Both the position numbers and the translations under genes were made by a program. Below the pieces are notes generated by a model. That model made no database searches and had not been told where the DNA came from. It saw only the letters and a list, made by a program, of their open reading frames with translations. From the NCBI RefSeq assembly GCF_014203595.1, contig NZ_JACHJK010000021.1:36232-100231 (forward strand): 64,000 bases of DNA, given 5' to 3'. Positions 23,801-31,894 of the stretch are shown here, in pieces; the first letter of the stretch is position 1; the number at the start of each line of letters is the position of its first letter. This DNA comes from Streptomyces echinatus (GTDB lineage Bacteria; Actinomycetota; Actinomycetes; Streptomycetales; Streptomycetaceae).

Positions 23801-24628
23801 ATGCCGTACTTCGAAGGCTCTGACGGAACAAGCCTCTTCTACACCGACTGGGGCCAGGGAAAGCCGGTGGTGTTCGTGTCCGGGGCGTGGATCAGCAGCA
23901 GTTCATGGGAGTTCCAGATGCTCCCGCTGTCCGAAGCGGGCCTGCGCTGCGTCGCGTTCGACAAGCGGGGCCACGGCCGCTCGGACTGGACCGGTCACGG
24001 CTTCGACTACGACACCCTCGCCGATGACCTCGCGGCTCTGCTCGACCACCTCGACCTGAGCGAGGTGACCCTGGTCGCGCACTCCATGGGCGGTGGCGAG
24101 GTGATCCGTTACCTGTCCCGGCACGGATACGACCGGGTGAGCCGGGTGGTGCTGATCTCGGTGACGGCGCCGTTGATGATCTGGACGCCGGACAACCCCG
24201 AGGGTGTTCCCCAGAGCGCCTTCGACGCCCTGGAGGCGGAACGGACCAAGGACCGCCCGAGGTGGATGGCGCAGAACGCGCAGGCGTTCTTCGCGACGCA
24301 CCTGGGCAACAGCGTCTCCAGCGAGCTGGTGGAGTGGATGGTGCAGCGGTGCCTGGACTGCTCCGCCAAGGCCGCCGTGGAGGTGGTCAGGACCGGCTGC
24401 CGCACCGATCTGCGTGAGGAGGTGGGCGCGCTCCGGGTACCGGCCCTGATCATTCACGGCGACGCCGACGCCTCCGCCCCCGTCGACCTCTGCGGGCGGC
24501 GGCTGGCGAAACTGGTGCCGGACAACATCTACAAGGAGTACCCCCGGGCCGGGCACGGGATCTTCGTCACCCACGCCGACCAACTCAACCAGGACCTGCT
24601 CGACTTCATCGGGGGCACCTTGTCCTGA
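23801..24628 (+). CDS. alpha/beta hydrolase (non-heme chloroperoxidase/esterase type)
   Basis: A 275-residue alpha/beta hydrolase. It starts MPYFEGSDGTSLFYTDWG, the usual opening of the chloroperoxidase-like group; the oxyanion-region block is PVVFVSGAW, and CVAFDKRGHGRSD is the strand-4 motif. VAHSMGGGEVIRYL carries the catalytic Ser, PALIIHGDADASAPVDL the acid, and YPRAGHGIFVTHAD the His. These enzymes hydrolyse small esters or perform perhydrolysis; the natural substrate is unknown. GGGGAAGGA lies 10 bases before the ATG at 23801; the upstream in-frame ATG at 23741 adds residues not typical of the family. It is divergent from the WD40/HEAT gene and convergent with the Asp-box protein. Confidence 0.9.
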   Translation: MPYFEGSDGTSLFYTDWGQGKPVVFVSGAWISSSSWEFQMLPLSEAGLRCVAFDKRGHGRSDWTGHGFDYDTLADDLAALLDHLDLSEVTLVAHSMGGGEVIRYLSRHGYDRVSRVVLISVTAPLMIWTPDNPEGVPQSAFDALEAERTKDRPRWMAQNAQAFFATHLGNSVSSELVEWMVQRCLDCSAKAAVEVVRTGCRTDLREEVGALRVPALIIHGDADASAPVDLCGRRLAKLVPDNIYKEYPRAGHGIFVTHADQLNQDLLDFIGGTLS

Positions 24629-24681
24629 GAACCTGGTCGCGTGGTTGCGTGGGGGTCCGGACGGCACCCGCTCCAGCACCG

Positions 24682-26157
24682 TCAGCGGGTGCGCAGGGCG
24701 CCGCTGTACACGTCGGTGCGGTTCCGCGGAGCCCCGGGGTCGGTCTCGGTCAGGACGGCCCGTACCCCGTCCCCGGCGGCGGCCAGACCCTGGTAGTCGC
24801 CGAGGAAGTACCCCCCTGAGTTCGGTGCTCGCAGCCAGTCGAAGATCCGGGAGATACGGCGCTCGGAGCGCAGGCGCGGGTCACCGTGCGCAAGAGTGGC
24901 GAGCTGGTAGGCGGTGGGCAGGGTGGTCGTGTCGCCGGGCTTGAGGAAGCGCAGGTCGTAGTAGGTCAGTGCGACCGTGCCCCGCTTGTCGACGGCGATC
25001 GACGGTGAGAAGGCCGGCACACCCCTGGGGCTGATGAGCGCCGGCGTCCCGCTCCACGTGTGTCCGCCGTCGGTGGAGCGCACCAGCTGGACGGAGTCGT
25101 ACGCGCCGCCGGAGAAGTCCGACCCCTCGTAGGCCATGTACAGCGCGCCGGTCCTCGGATCGATGGCCGGGCTGGGCAGGGTGGCCGCCGCGCGCAGCGT
25201 CTTGGCGGGGTCGTTCGGATCGACCTCCGGCACAGAGGTGTCCCGGGCCACGGTGGTCGGAGCGCTCCAGGTCTCGCCGGCGTCGGTGGAGGTCACCACG
25301 GCGTAGTGGGCCTCGGCGACGGTGGTCAGGTCGTCGGCGTAGGTGATGTGGTCGAAGAAGTCGTACAGGGTGCCGGTGCGCGGGTCGACGACGATCACAT
25401 GGCCGATGGTCTGTGTGTTGGGCACGGTGCTGGTGTCGACGAACAGGCGCGCCCGGCTCCAGGTACGGCCCCCGTCCCGGGTGAGGGAGATGTAGCCCGG
25501 ACCGTCGAGTGAACTGGGGCCCGGAGGGTCGTTGTCGAGCCGGTCCCAGACCTGGTAGGCCGTGCCCTTGCGGATCGGGTCGGCGGTGATCGAGGGCTTG
25601 TCGTTGAAGAACGGCTGCTCGTCTACGTGCGTGGTGGTGAGGTTCTGCCAAGTGCGGCCGCCGTCGTGCGAGGTGACGGTCAGCAGGGCACTGCGCGTGC
25701 TCTTGGTGAAGTCGACGCCCTCCCCACTGGCGTAGACGGTACCGTCCGGCCCCGTGCTCACCCAGGGGTCGGTGGCCCGCTCGTAGTCGGCGCCGCCCGG
25801 GGCGCACGCGCTGAAGGGCAGCGTGCTCTCGTGGAAGGTGCGGCCGTCCCTGGTCCAGCCGGCCACCAGTCCCCGCGCCGCGCCGTCGGACCAGCGGTCC
25901 TGCTGGAAGGCGGTGACCACGCGCTTCGGGTCACGCGGGTCGACGGAGAGGTACGGCTCGACCTCGGTGCCGGGGTAGACGACGCTGTCGGGGGACCTCG
26001 CGCCGATGGTGCAGTTGGCGTACGGGTCACCGGAGGAGACCCTGTCCAGCGCTCCGTCGACGTGAGCGTGCTCGGCCGCGGCAGGGGTCGCGCCGATGAC
26101 CGCGGTGAGCAGGAGCCCGGCGGCAGCGGCGGCGGTGATGGGCAGGCGTACGGGCAT
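24682..26157 (-). CDS. secreted Asp-box (BNR) beta-propeller protein, exo-sialidase-like
   Basis: A 491-residue exported protein. A signal peptide of about 28 residues (MPVRLPITAAAAAGLLLTAV..., cleavage after AAA) is followed by a six-bladed propeller with four clear Asp-boxes: TSHDGGRTW, TRDGGRTW, TSTDAGETW and RSTDGGHTW. This places it with sialidase-superfamily propellers. The Arg triad and the FRIP-type motif of true sialidases are not obvious, so it may bind or cleave another polymer or act as a sortilin-type adhesion propeller. It is monocistronic: a 326-base gap lies upstream and the alpha/beta hydrolase gene converges on it. Confidence 0.85.
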   Translation of the reverse strand: MPVRLPITAAAAAGLLLTAVIGATPAAAEHAHVDGALDRVSSGDPYANCTIGARSPDSVVYPGTEVEPYLSVDPRDPKRVVTAFQQDRWSDGAARGLVAGWTRDGRTFHESTLPFSACAPGGADYERATDPWVSTGPDGTVYASGEGVDFTKSTRSALLTVTSHDGGRTWQNLTTTHVDEQPFFNDKPSITADPIRKGTAYQVWDRLDNDPPGPSSLDGPGYISLTRDGGRTWSRARLFVDTSTVPNTQTIGHVIVVDPRTGTLYDFFDHITYADDLTTVAEAHYAVVTSTDAGETWSAPTTVARDTSVPEVDPNDPAKTLRAAATLPSPAIDPRTGALYMAYEGSDFSGGAYDSVQLVRSTDGGHTWSGTPALISPRGVPAFSPSIAVDKRGTVALTYYDLRFLKPGDTTTLPTAYQLATLAHGDPRLRSERRISRIFDWLRAPNSGGYFLGDYQGLAAAGDGVRAVLTETDPGAPRNRTDVYSGALRTR

Positions 26158-26359
26158 GCGAGGTCTCCTCTGGGCCTCGGCCGCCGAGGGACGGCACCGC
26201 GGGCATCGGGGCTGCGTGAGCGCAGAGTCATGCCGAACACCCGGAAGGGACGACTCCGCTCGATCTCTTTCGGCGTCACGACCGGTGATCTTGATGGGCC
26301 GGACGGCGGAGTCATGGGTCTGGCGCCGTCATCGGTCACAGGTAGGGCCACAGCTCACG

Positions 26360-26398
26360 GAGGAGCCCCACCGGTTGCGATGACCGGTGGGGCACCTC
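26360..26398 (-). terminator. strong hairpin terminator of the WYL regulator gene
   Basis: GCCCCACCGGT (26365-26375) and ACCGGTGGGGC (26383-26393) are perfect 11-base arms around a 7-base loop. After an A-A mismatch the stem continues with GAGG and CCTC. It lies 85 bases past the stop of the leftward WYL gene. The rest of the gap 26158-26483 shows no gene. Confidence 0.75.
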
Positions 26399-26483
26399 TG
26401 CCCGCCTGAGCGGGTCGGCGAGGCTCGGCCGCTCGCCTCGCGCGCCCTCGCCCCGACGGTGGGCGAGACGTGATCCCGCGCGG

Positions 26484-27413
26484 TCACCCCTGGTAGCGGA
26501 CGGCGAGGGTCCGTACCGTCTCGGCGATGCGGTCGCGGAGTTCGGCCGGTGCCATGACCTCGATGTCGCCGCCCAGCCGAAGGAACTCCCCGTGGGCGTG
26601 GTCGAGCGATTCGATGGGCACCCGGATCTCCGTCCACCCGTCGCCCGCGGGTGTCACGCCGAGGCGGCGGCAGCCCTCCGGGGTGAGCCGTACCAGGGCC
26701 TCCCCGGTGTGCAGCCGGGCACGGAAGTCGGCGAGATAGCCGTTCCAGTACGCGGCCAGGTCGAAGCCGTCCGGGATGCCGAACGCCCCGTCCTGCGAGC
26801 GGAGTTCGATGATCTGGTCGACCCGGTAGGTGCGGATGCCGGACGGTCCCCCGGCGACCAGGTACCAGCGGCCGGCCTTGAGGACGAGCCCGTACGGCTC
26901 CACCCTGCGCTCGATCTCCTCCGGTGCCCGCCAGCGCCGGTACCGCAGGACCACCGCCCGCCGCTCCCACACCGCGGCGGCGACCGCGGCCAAATGGGGC
27001 GTGCGGTCCGCGTCGCCGTACCAGCCCGGGGCGTCGAGCAGGAAGCGTTCCTGGATCCGGCCGGCGTGCTCGCGCAGTTCCGCCGGGAGGGCGGCCCGCA
27101 GTTTGAGCTGGGCGGCGGCGAGCGCCTCACCGAGACCCAGTTCGGCGGCGGTGCCGGGGAGCGCGGCGAGGAACGCGGCCTGGGCCTCGTCCGCGGTCAG
27201 TCCGGTGAGACGGGTGCGATAGCCGTCGACCAGCCGGTAGCCGCCCGCGTGCCCGGCATCGCCGTACAGCGGGATACCGGCACCGGCGAGCGCCTCCACG
27301 TCCCGGTAGACCGTCCGGACGGAGACCTCCAGTTCCTCGGCCAGCTGCCGGGCCGTCATCCTGCCCCGGTTCTGGAGCAGCAGAAGCAGGGTGACCAGCC
27401 GGCTCGCACGCAT
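26484..27413 (-). CDS. WYL-domain transcriptional regulator (YafY type)
   Basis: A 309-residue regulator. An N-terminal HTH_11 domain (residues about 1-58: RLVTLLLLLQNRGRMTARQL, then VSVRTVYRDVEAL) is followed by the WYL domain (about 135-210: AVVLRYRRWRAPEE, EPYGLVLKAGRWYLVA, TYRVDQI) and the WCX C-terminal extension (LRLGGDIEVMAPAELRDRI). WYL proteins sense nucleotides or other small ligands. It is divergent from a NIPSNAP gene with only 56 bases between starts and a palindrome in that gap, so it very likely controls itself and that gene. A strong hairpin terminator lies downstream. Confidence 0.93.
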   Translation of the reverse strand: MRASRLVTLLLLLQNRGRMTARQLAEELEVSVRTVYRDVEALAGAGIPLYGDAGHAGGYRLVDGYRTRLTGLTADEAQAAFLAALPGTAAELGLGEALAAAQLKLRAALPAELREHAGRIQERFLLDAPGWYGDADRTPHLAAVAAAVWERRAVVLRYRRWRAPEEIERRVEPYGLVLKAGRWYLVAGGPSGIRTYRVDQIIELRSQDGAFGIPDGFDLAAYWNGYLADFRARLHTGEALVRLTPEGCRRLGVTPAGDGWTEIRVPIESLDHAHGEFLRLGGDIEVMAPAELRDRIAETVRTLAVRYQG

Positions 27414-27425
27414 GCCGCCCAGTAT

Positions 27426-27448
27426 CCACTGACACTGGATGTCAGTGG
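27426..27448. promoter_or_regulatory. palindromic operator between the WYL regulator and NIPSNAP gene
   Basis: CCACTGACA and TGTCAGTGG are perfect 9-base inverted arms with a 5-base spacer (CTGGA). The site lies 12 bases from the regulator start and 21 bases from the NIPSNAP start, where it would cover both promoters. Binding by the WYL protein is inferred from position. Confidence 0.75.
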
Positions 27449-27469
27449 AGTGTCCCTAACCTGCGGCGC

Positions 27470-28072
27470 ATGAACGACTTCGACTTCCTGGACCATGGAC
27501 CTCACCCGCGGGCGGGCCGGCGCGTGATGATCGTCGAACTCCGGCAGTACACCCTGCGTCCGGGAGACCGTGAGACGCTGATCGAGCTGTTCGAGCGCGA
27601 GTTCGTGACCGGTCAGCAGGCCGTCGGCATCACCGTGGGCGGCCGGTTCCGGGACCTGGACGACCCCGACCGTTTCGTCTGGCTGCGCGCCTTCCCCGAC
27701 ATGGCACGGCGTCGCCGCGCACTGGAGGCCTTCTACACCGGCCCGGTCTGGCGGAAACACCGCGACGCGGCCAACGCCACCATGGTCGACAGCGACGACG
27801 TCCTGCTGCTGCGTGGTCCGGGCTTCGCCCCGCCGCCGGGGAGCCACGAGGTGGTCGCGACGCTCTGCCTGCCGTCCGGCGCGGCCGCCTTCGACGCGTA
27901 CGCCGCCCGGCACCTGAGGCCGGACCATGCGCTGCACCGCACCGAGCACGCCGAGAACGACTACCCCCGGTTGCCCGTCCGCACCGGGCAGGACGTCCGG
28001 CTCTGGTTCGGGCCGGCCGAGCCACCGCCCTGGCCGGTCCGGCGGCTGCGGCTGGAACCCGTGACGGCGTAG
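27470..28072 (+). CDS. NIPSNAP-family protein
   Basis: A 200-residue protein with two ferredoxin-like (NIPSNAP) repeats: MIVELRQYTLRPGDRETLIE in the first and HEVVATLCLPSGAAAFDAYA in the second. Other conserved pieces are FVWLRAFPDM and FYTGPVWRKHRDAANATM. Members are often dimeric and sometimes act on small metabolites; the function in bacteria is largely unknown. The ATG at 27470 gives a 19-residue extension (MNDFDFLDHGPHPRAGR); the ATG at 27527 starts exactly at the usual family N-terminus and may be the true start, although neither has a strong ribosome binding site. It is divergent from the WYL gene and probably its target. Confidence 0.85.
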   Translation: MNDFDFLDHGPHPRAGRRVMIVELRQYTLRPGDRETLIELFEREFVTGQQAVGITVGGRFRDLDDPDRFVWLRAFPDMARRRRALEAFYTGPVWRKHRDAANATMVDSDDVLLLRGPGFAPPPGSHEVVATLCLPSGAAAFDAYAARHLRPDHALHRTEHAENDYPRLPVRTGQDVRLWFGPAEPPPWPVRRLRLEPVTA

Positions 28073-28583
28073 CGCCGGGCCGCCGGTCACCTCGACCGCC
28101 TGCGTCAACCGGTACATGTCGTACCAGGACTTGCGCTTCAGTGCTTCCCCGAGGCCGGCCGGCCCCGCGTCGGCCTCCGGGCGCACGGCGCCCGAGCCGT
28201 GCGCCCACTTCCGGCAGAGGCGGGCGTACGGGTCGCTGACGGCATACCCGCCAGAAGCACTGTCCGGTCGGAGCGCGGGTGACCGAGCACCGTGGTGGCG
28301 GAGACGTCGGGGACGGATGCGCTGAGATCTTCGTGTGTGCCGAGATCTTCGTGCGACCGCATGCCGGCCATGTCCCGCATGCCGGGAGCGCCCGAGCGGC
28401 TGCGGGCAGTAGCCGAGGGTCGGGGATCCGCAGACCTTCGGCAGGCGTGACGCCGGGACCGGGGGGCGAAAGTCCTGCCGTCCGCCGGCAGGCAGCGACA
28501 CGCCCCGTCGTCGCACCGGCACGGCGCGGCGTCGGCCTGGTCCGCGCGGCCACCTAGGGCAGCCCGTTCCGTACCCTGGCGGC
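28073..28583. other. 511-base gap with a possible gene fragment on the minus strand
   Basis: No complete gene is visible. In one leftward frame, about 28075-28240, the sequence reads DPYARLCRKWAHGSGAV and then LKRKSWYDMYRLTQAVEVTG, which looks like real protein with normal amino acid balance, but it lacks a start and its surroundings do not continue the pattern. It is probably the decayed remains of a gene that was not recognised. A short repeat GAGATCTTCGTG occurs twice at about 28323-28352. Confidence 0.35.
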
Positions 28584-29495
28584 ATGCGCATGCGCCCCAC
28601 TCTGAGCTGGACCCCGAGCAGCGACCTGCCGCCGGGCACCACGGATCTCACGCCGGTCGCCGATGCGCTGAGCACCGGTGGTGTGCTGGTGCTCAGCGGA
28701 GCGGGCATCTCCACGGAGTCGGGCATCCCCGACTACCGGGGCGAGGGCGGGAGCCTGAGCCGGCACACCCCGATGACCTACCAGGACTTCACCGCCGCCC
28801 CTCAGGCCCGGCGCCGGTACTGGGCGCGCAGCCACCTCGGCTGGCGCACCTTCGGCCGTGCCCGCCCCAACGCCGGGCACCGGGCCGTGGCCGCGTTCGG
28901 GCGGCACGGCCTGCTCTCGGGCGTGATCACCCAGAACGTCGACGGACTGCACCAGGCCGCCGGCAGCACGGACGTCGTGGAACTCCACGGAAGCCTGGAC
29001 CGGGTCGTCTGCCTCTCCTGCCGCGCCTTCAGCCCGCGCCGCGAACTGGCCGAGAGACTGGAGGAGGCCAATCCGGGCTTCGCACCGGTGGCCGCCGGAA
29101 TCAACCCGGACGGTGACGCCGACCTCACCGACGAGCAGGTCGCGGACTTCCGTGTACTGCCCTGCACGATCTGCGGCGGCATCCTCAAACCGGACGTGGT
29201 GTTCTTCGGCGAAACCGTTCCGCCGCAGCGGGTGGAGCACTGCCGCGAACTCGTCCGTGAAGCGGCGTCGCTGCTGGTCCTGGGATCTTCACTGACGGTG
29301 ATGTCAGGGCTGCGGTTCGTCCGCCAGGCAGCGCAGGCCGGGAAGCCGGTGCTGATCGTCAACCGGGACCCGACCCGCGGCGACCCGCACGCCCTCACCC
29401 GCGTCGGACTCCCGCTGGGAACGTCGCTCGCCACCGTGGCCGGCCGGCTGGGCATCCCCACCGACGACCCGGCGGCGGCCGGAACGCGGCCGTGA
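28584..29495 (+). CDS. Sir2-family NAD-dependent protein deacylase
   Basis: A 303-residue sirtuin. GVLVLSGAGISTESGIPDYR is the NAD-binding GAGxSxxxGIPxFR motif; ITQNVDGLH is the TQNxDxLH motif and VVELHGSL has the catalytic His. Two Cys pairs, CLSC and CTIC, bind structural zinc. KPDVVFFGE, LVLGSSLTVMSG and VNRDPTRGD are the remaining family blocks. It removes acyl groups from lysines using NAD; in actinomycetes the targets include acyl-CoA synthetases. ATG codons at 28584 and 28590 are both possible. It stands alone with gaps on both sides. Confidence 0.95.
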   Translation: MRMRPTLSWTPSSDLPPGTTDLTPVADALSTGGVLVLSGAGISTESGIPDYRGEGGSLSRHTPMTYQDFTAAPQARRRYWARSHLGWRTFGRARPNAGHRAVAAFGRHGLLSGVITQNVDGLHQAAGSTDVVELHGSLDRVVCLSCRAFSPRRELAERLEEANPGFAPVAAGINPDGDADLTDEQVADFRVLPCTICGGILKPDVVFFGETVPPQRVEHCRELVREAASLLVLGSSLTVMSGLRFVRQAAQAGKPVLIVNRDPTRGDPHALTRVGLPLGTSLATVAGRLGIPTDDPAAAGTRP

Positions 29496-29775
29496 TCGGT
29501 CGACGCCCACGAACTCGGGGCTGCCGTACGGGCGCTTGAGAGCGTCGTCGACGAAGTCGGCCGGCCGGCACCCTCGTTCTGCCTGGAACAGGGGGCGCTC
29601 CGGTGTGTGAGGGCGACCTCCGTGGTGGCCGGGCCGCCTTCGGCGACCGCTCGCCCACGAGGAGACACGACCGGGGCTGGGAGCTGCCGGGACCACGTGC
29701 GGGCACGTCCGCTCCGGCCTGACGTGGAAGGGCGGACAGCGGCCCGGGACAGCGTTCACCCGGGAGGTGACGCCG

Positions 29776-29928
29776 ATGCCGGACGAGCAGAATGCCGTGC
29801 CGACAGCCGCTGCGGAGCAGGCGATCACCGTCGAGGAGACTGGGGCGTCTTCTGAGGCGCAGGCCAGGGCGTCGGCGATTCTCGCCGAGGAGACCCCGAA
29901 TCCGATCCCCGGTTGCAGCACACGTTGA
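29776..29928 (+). CDS. 50-residue acidic peptide with strong ribosome binding site
   Basis: ATG at 29776 is preceded by GGGAGGTGA with a 5-7 base spacing, among the best ribosome binding sites in the window. The 50-residue product begins MPDEQNAVPTAAAEQ, is Glu/Ala-rich through its middle (ITVEETGASSEAQARAS) and ends with NPIPGCSTR. An acidic leader-like body with a short Cys-containing tail recalls RiPP precursor peptides, but no modifying enzyme is adjacent. It could also be an ordinary small protein or the remnant of a longer gene. The preceding stretch 29496-29775 holds no other credible gene. Confidence 0.45.
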   Translation: MPDEQNAVPTAAAEQAITVEETGASSEAQARASAILAEETPNPIPGCSTR

Positions 29929-29936
29929 TGACTCGG

Positions 29937-30365
29937 TCAGAGGGTGAGCAGCCGGACCAGCAGCACTGTCACCGTGCCGGCGGTGAACATCGCCCCCAGC
30001 CCCGTGAAGAGCAGGTGGAGCCACTTCACGTCCCAGCCCTCGATGGTGAACCGCTGCGGAGTCTCAGGGTCGTATCGGACCGTGACGCGTGCCCCGACGC
30101 CGAAGGAGCTTCCCACCTTTGAGCGGCCGAACCAGGACGAGTACTCGCACCTGGTTCCGTCCTGGGCCGTCCAGGCCGCGACCGGGTAGTGGAACGTGCC
30201 GCCCCCGTCGTGATCCCGCCTGCTCTCGTGGCGGACGATCCGGGCCTCGGCATCGACACCGCCGCGGCGCAGCGCACTGGCGCGGCGCCGACCGTGCACA
30301 CCGACACCGAGGAAGACCAGTCCGATCGTCAGGGGGATGAGAGAGACGAGCCATTCACGTTCCAT
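29937..30365 (-). CDS. DUF3592-type membrane protein
   Basis: A 142-residue protein with two membrane helices, near residues 6-24 (LVSLIPLTIGLVFLGVGV) and 115-140 (LHLLFTGLGAMFTAGTVTVLLV), and a soluble part between them. The middle has YPVAAWTAQDGTRCEYSSW and ARVTVRYDPETPQRFTIEGW, the pattern of DUF3592 proteins: a short SH3-like beta domain flanked by helices. Function unknown. The ATG at 30365 lacks a clear ribosome binding site, but no better in-frame start is nearby. It ends 8 bases from the convergent small peptide gene. Confidence 0.75.
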   Translation of the reverse strand: MEREWLVSLIPLTIGLVFLGVGVHGRRRASALRRGGVDAEARIVRHESRRDHDGGGTFHYPVAAWTAQDGTRCEYSSWFGRSKVGSSFGVGARVTVRYDPETPQRFTIEGWDVKWLHLLFTGLGAMFTAGTVTVLLVRLLTL

Positions 30366-30414
30366 ATGCCATGCGACGCGTACACCGGCGCGTTGGTTGC
30401 GCACGCTTCCTCGG

Positions 30415-30492
30415 CGCGTGCGCCGGCACGTCGGTCGCGGATGCGTCGGTGGGCGCGTGCGCCCGGCACGTCGGTCGGGCGTGCGTCCGTGG
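30415..30492. repeat. degenerate tandem repeat, about 39 bases, two copies
   Basis: Two imperfect copies side by side, at about 30415-30452 and 30453-30492, each starting GCGCGTGCGC and sharing GGCACGTCGGTCG and a GTGG end. They lie in the 184-base gap between the DUF3592 gene and the MFS gene, which holds nothing else. The repeat may be a remnant of slippage. Confidence 0.5.
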
Positions 30493-30549
30493 GATCCGGG
30501 CGGCGCGGCCGCGGTGGTGGACCCGCGGGGTCCCGTGCACCGGGCCGGC

Positions 30550-31794
30550 TCAGGCGTCTGCCCGCGCCCGGTGGCCGTGATCGCCGGGCCGCCTTCCTCC
30601 GGCCTCCTTCTCGGTGCCGACGGCGGAGGCGGAGAGCAGCGTCGCAGCGGCGAGGCTGCCCCAGAGGGCGGCCGGGCCGTGGGGTGCGAGTGCGGTGATG
30701 ACCGCCGGGGAGACGGCGAGGCCGAAGCCCGTGGAGAGTTCGAAGCGGGCGAGGGTGCGTCCCAGGACGCGGGCGGGGGCGAGGGCGGTGACGAGCGCGG
30801 TGGCACTGCCGGCATAGCCGATCTCGCCGATGGTGCAGATCACGGACACCGCGGCGACGGCCGGGGCACCCCAGCCGGGACCCAGTGAGGTGGCCGCGAG
30901 GAAGCCGAGGTAGGAGGCGGTGAGCACCACACCGGCGAGGGCCAGCACGGTCCGCCGGGAGAAACGGGACATCAGCACGGTGACCGGAACCTGCAGGGTG
31001 ACCACCAGCACCGTGTTGGCCACGAAGACGACTGCCGACCACACCGGGGACGCGTGCAACTGGGTCACCAGGACCAGGGGGAGGGCGATTTCGGGGACGT
31101 TGAGGCAGAAGACGTAGACCACGTTCGCGGCCAGCAGCGCGCGCATCCGGGGTACGGGGGCTGCTTCCCCGCCCTCGGCCGGGGCGGCGACCGGATGCGC
31201 GTGGAGGTGAACCGACCATGCCAGGGCCGCCGCGGCGAGATAGGCGAGCCCGGTGACGGCCGCCAGTGCCCGCAACGCGGAGGTGCCGCCCGCCAGGCAC
31301 ACGGTGGCGAGGAGCGCGCCCGCGCCCAGGCCGGCATTGCGCAGGGCGCGGCCTCCCGCGAGAGCCGCGTCGCGGTCCCGGCCGTGGGCGACCGTGGCCA
31401 CGAGCGCCGCGTGGGCGGCCGGCCATGCCTGGTTGCCGACGGCGAGGAAGAGCGCCGCCGTCGCGAACAGCCAGACGTGCCCTGCCGGGGTGGCCAGCAG
31501 CAGCGCCACGCCCACCACCCGGACCAGCATCGACGCCGCCACGACCGTGCTGCGTGCGCCCCGGTCCAGCCATCGGCCCACCGCGGGCATGCACACCAGC
31601 CCCGCGACGACCCCGGCCGTCATGGCGGTGCCGGTGACCGGCGCGGACAGCCTCAGCACCGTCACCCCGTAGAGCAGCAGGAACGGCCGCAACAGGCCGG
31701 TGCCGAGCGCGTCCACGGCCAGAGCGACGGCATAGCGGGGGCCTCCGGAGGCACGGACGAGGGCTCTGGGCCGGATCTTGGTGGTGGTTGCCAT
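30550..31794 (-). CDS. MFS transporter
   Basis: A 414-residue integral membrane protein with about 12 helices. The motif-A region between helices 2 and 3 reads VGRWLDRGARSTVV, as in drug/small molecule exporters of the major facilitator superfamily, and the second half has SRFSRRTVLALAGV at the equivalent place. The start at 31794 (MATTTKIRPRALVRA) follows a short basic tail before helix 1. It is divergent from an ArsR-type regulator with a perfect operator palindrome between them, suggesting efflux induced by a specific small molecule. The C-terminus is Arg/Gly-rich and soluble. Substrate unknown. Confidence 0.92.
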   Translation of the reverse strand: MATTTKIRPRALVRASGGPRYAVALAVDALGTGLLRPFLLLYGVTVLRLSAPVTGTAMTAGVVAGLVCMPAVGRWLDRGARSTVVAASMLVRVVGVALLLATPAGHVWLFATAALFLAVGNQAWPAAHAALVATVAHGRDRDAALAGGRALRNAGLGAGALLATVCLAGGTSALRALAAVTGLAYLAAAALAWSVHLHAHPVAAPAEGGEAAPVPRMRALLAANVVYVFCLNVPEIALPLVLVTQLHASPVWSAVVFVANTVLVVTLQVPVTVLMSRFSRRTVLALAGVVLTASYLGFLAATSLGPGWGAPAVAAVSVICTIGEIGYAGSATALVTALAPARVLGRTLARFELSTGFGLAVSPAVITALAPHGPAALWGSLAAATLLSASAVGTEKEAGGRRPGDHGHRARADA

Positions 31795-31833
31795 GGCGTC
31801 ACACCGTGCGTGCCGCCGCCGGGCCGGGCACGT

Positions 31834-31856
31834 CGGTTGACGGACACCGTCAACCG
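31834..31856. promoter_or_regulatory. perfect palindromic operator between MFS and ArsR-type genes
   Basis: CGGTTGACGG and CCGTCAACCG form a perfect 10-base inverted repeat around ACA. It lies 40 bases upstream of the transporter start and 39 bases upstream of the regulator start. The obvious reading is a dimeric binding site of the neighbouring ArsR-type regulator repressing both genes. Confidence 0.8.
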
Positions 31857-31894
31857 GCGCGGTCGCGGGCCGTCCGAGCGGTGATGATGAAGGG

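Noticed and set aside
29496..29775. Leftward frame with ADFVDDALKRPYGSPEFV
   Set aside because: A short protein-like stretch without start, family match or continuing pattern; too weak to call.
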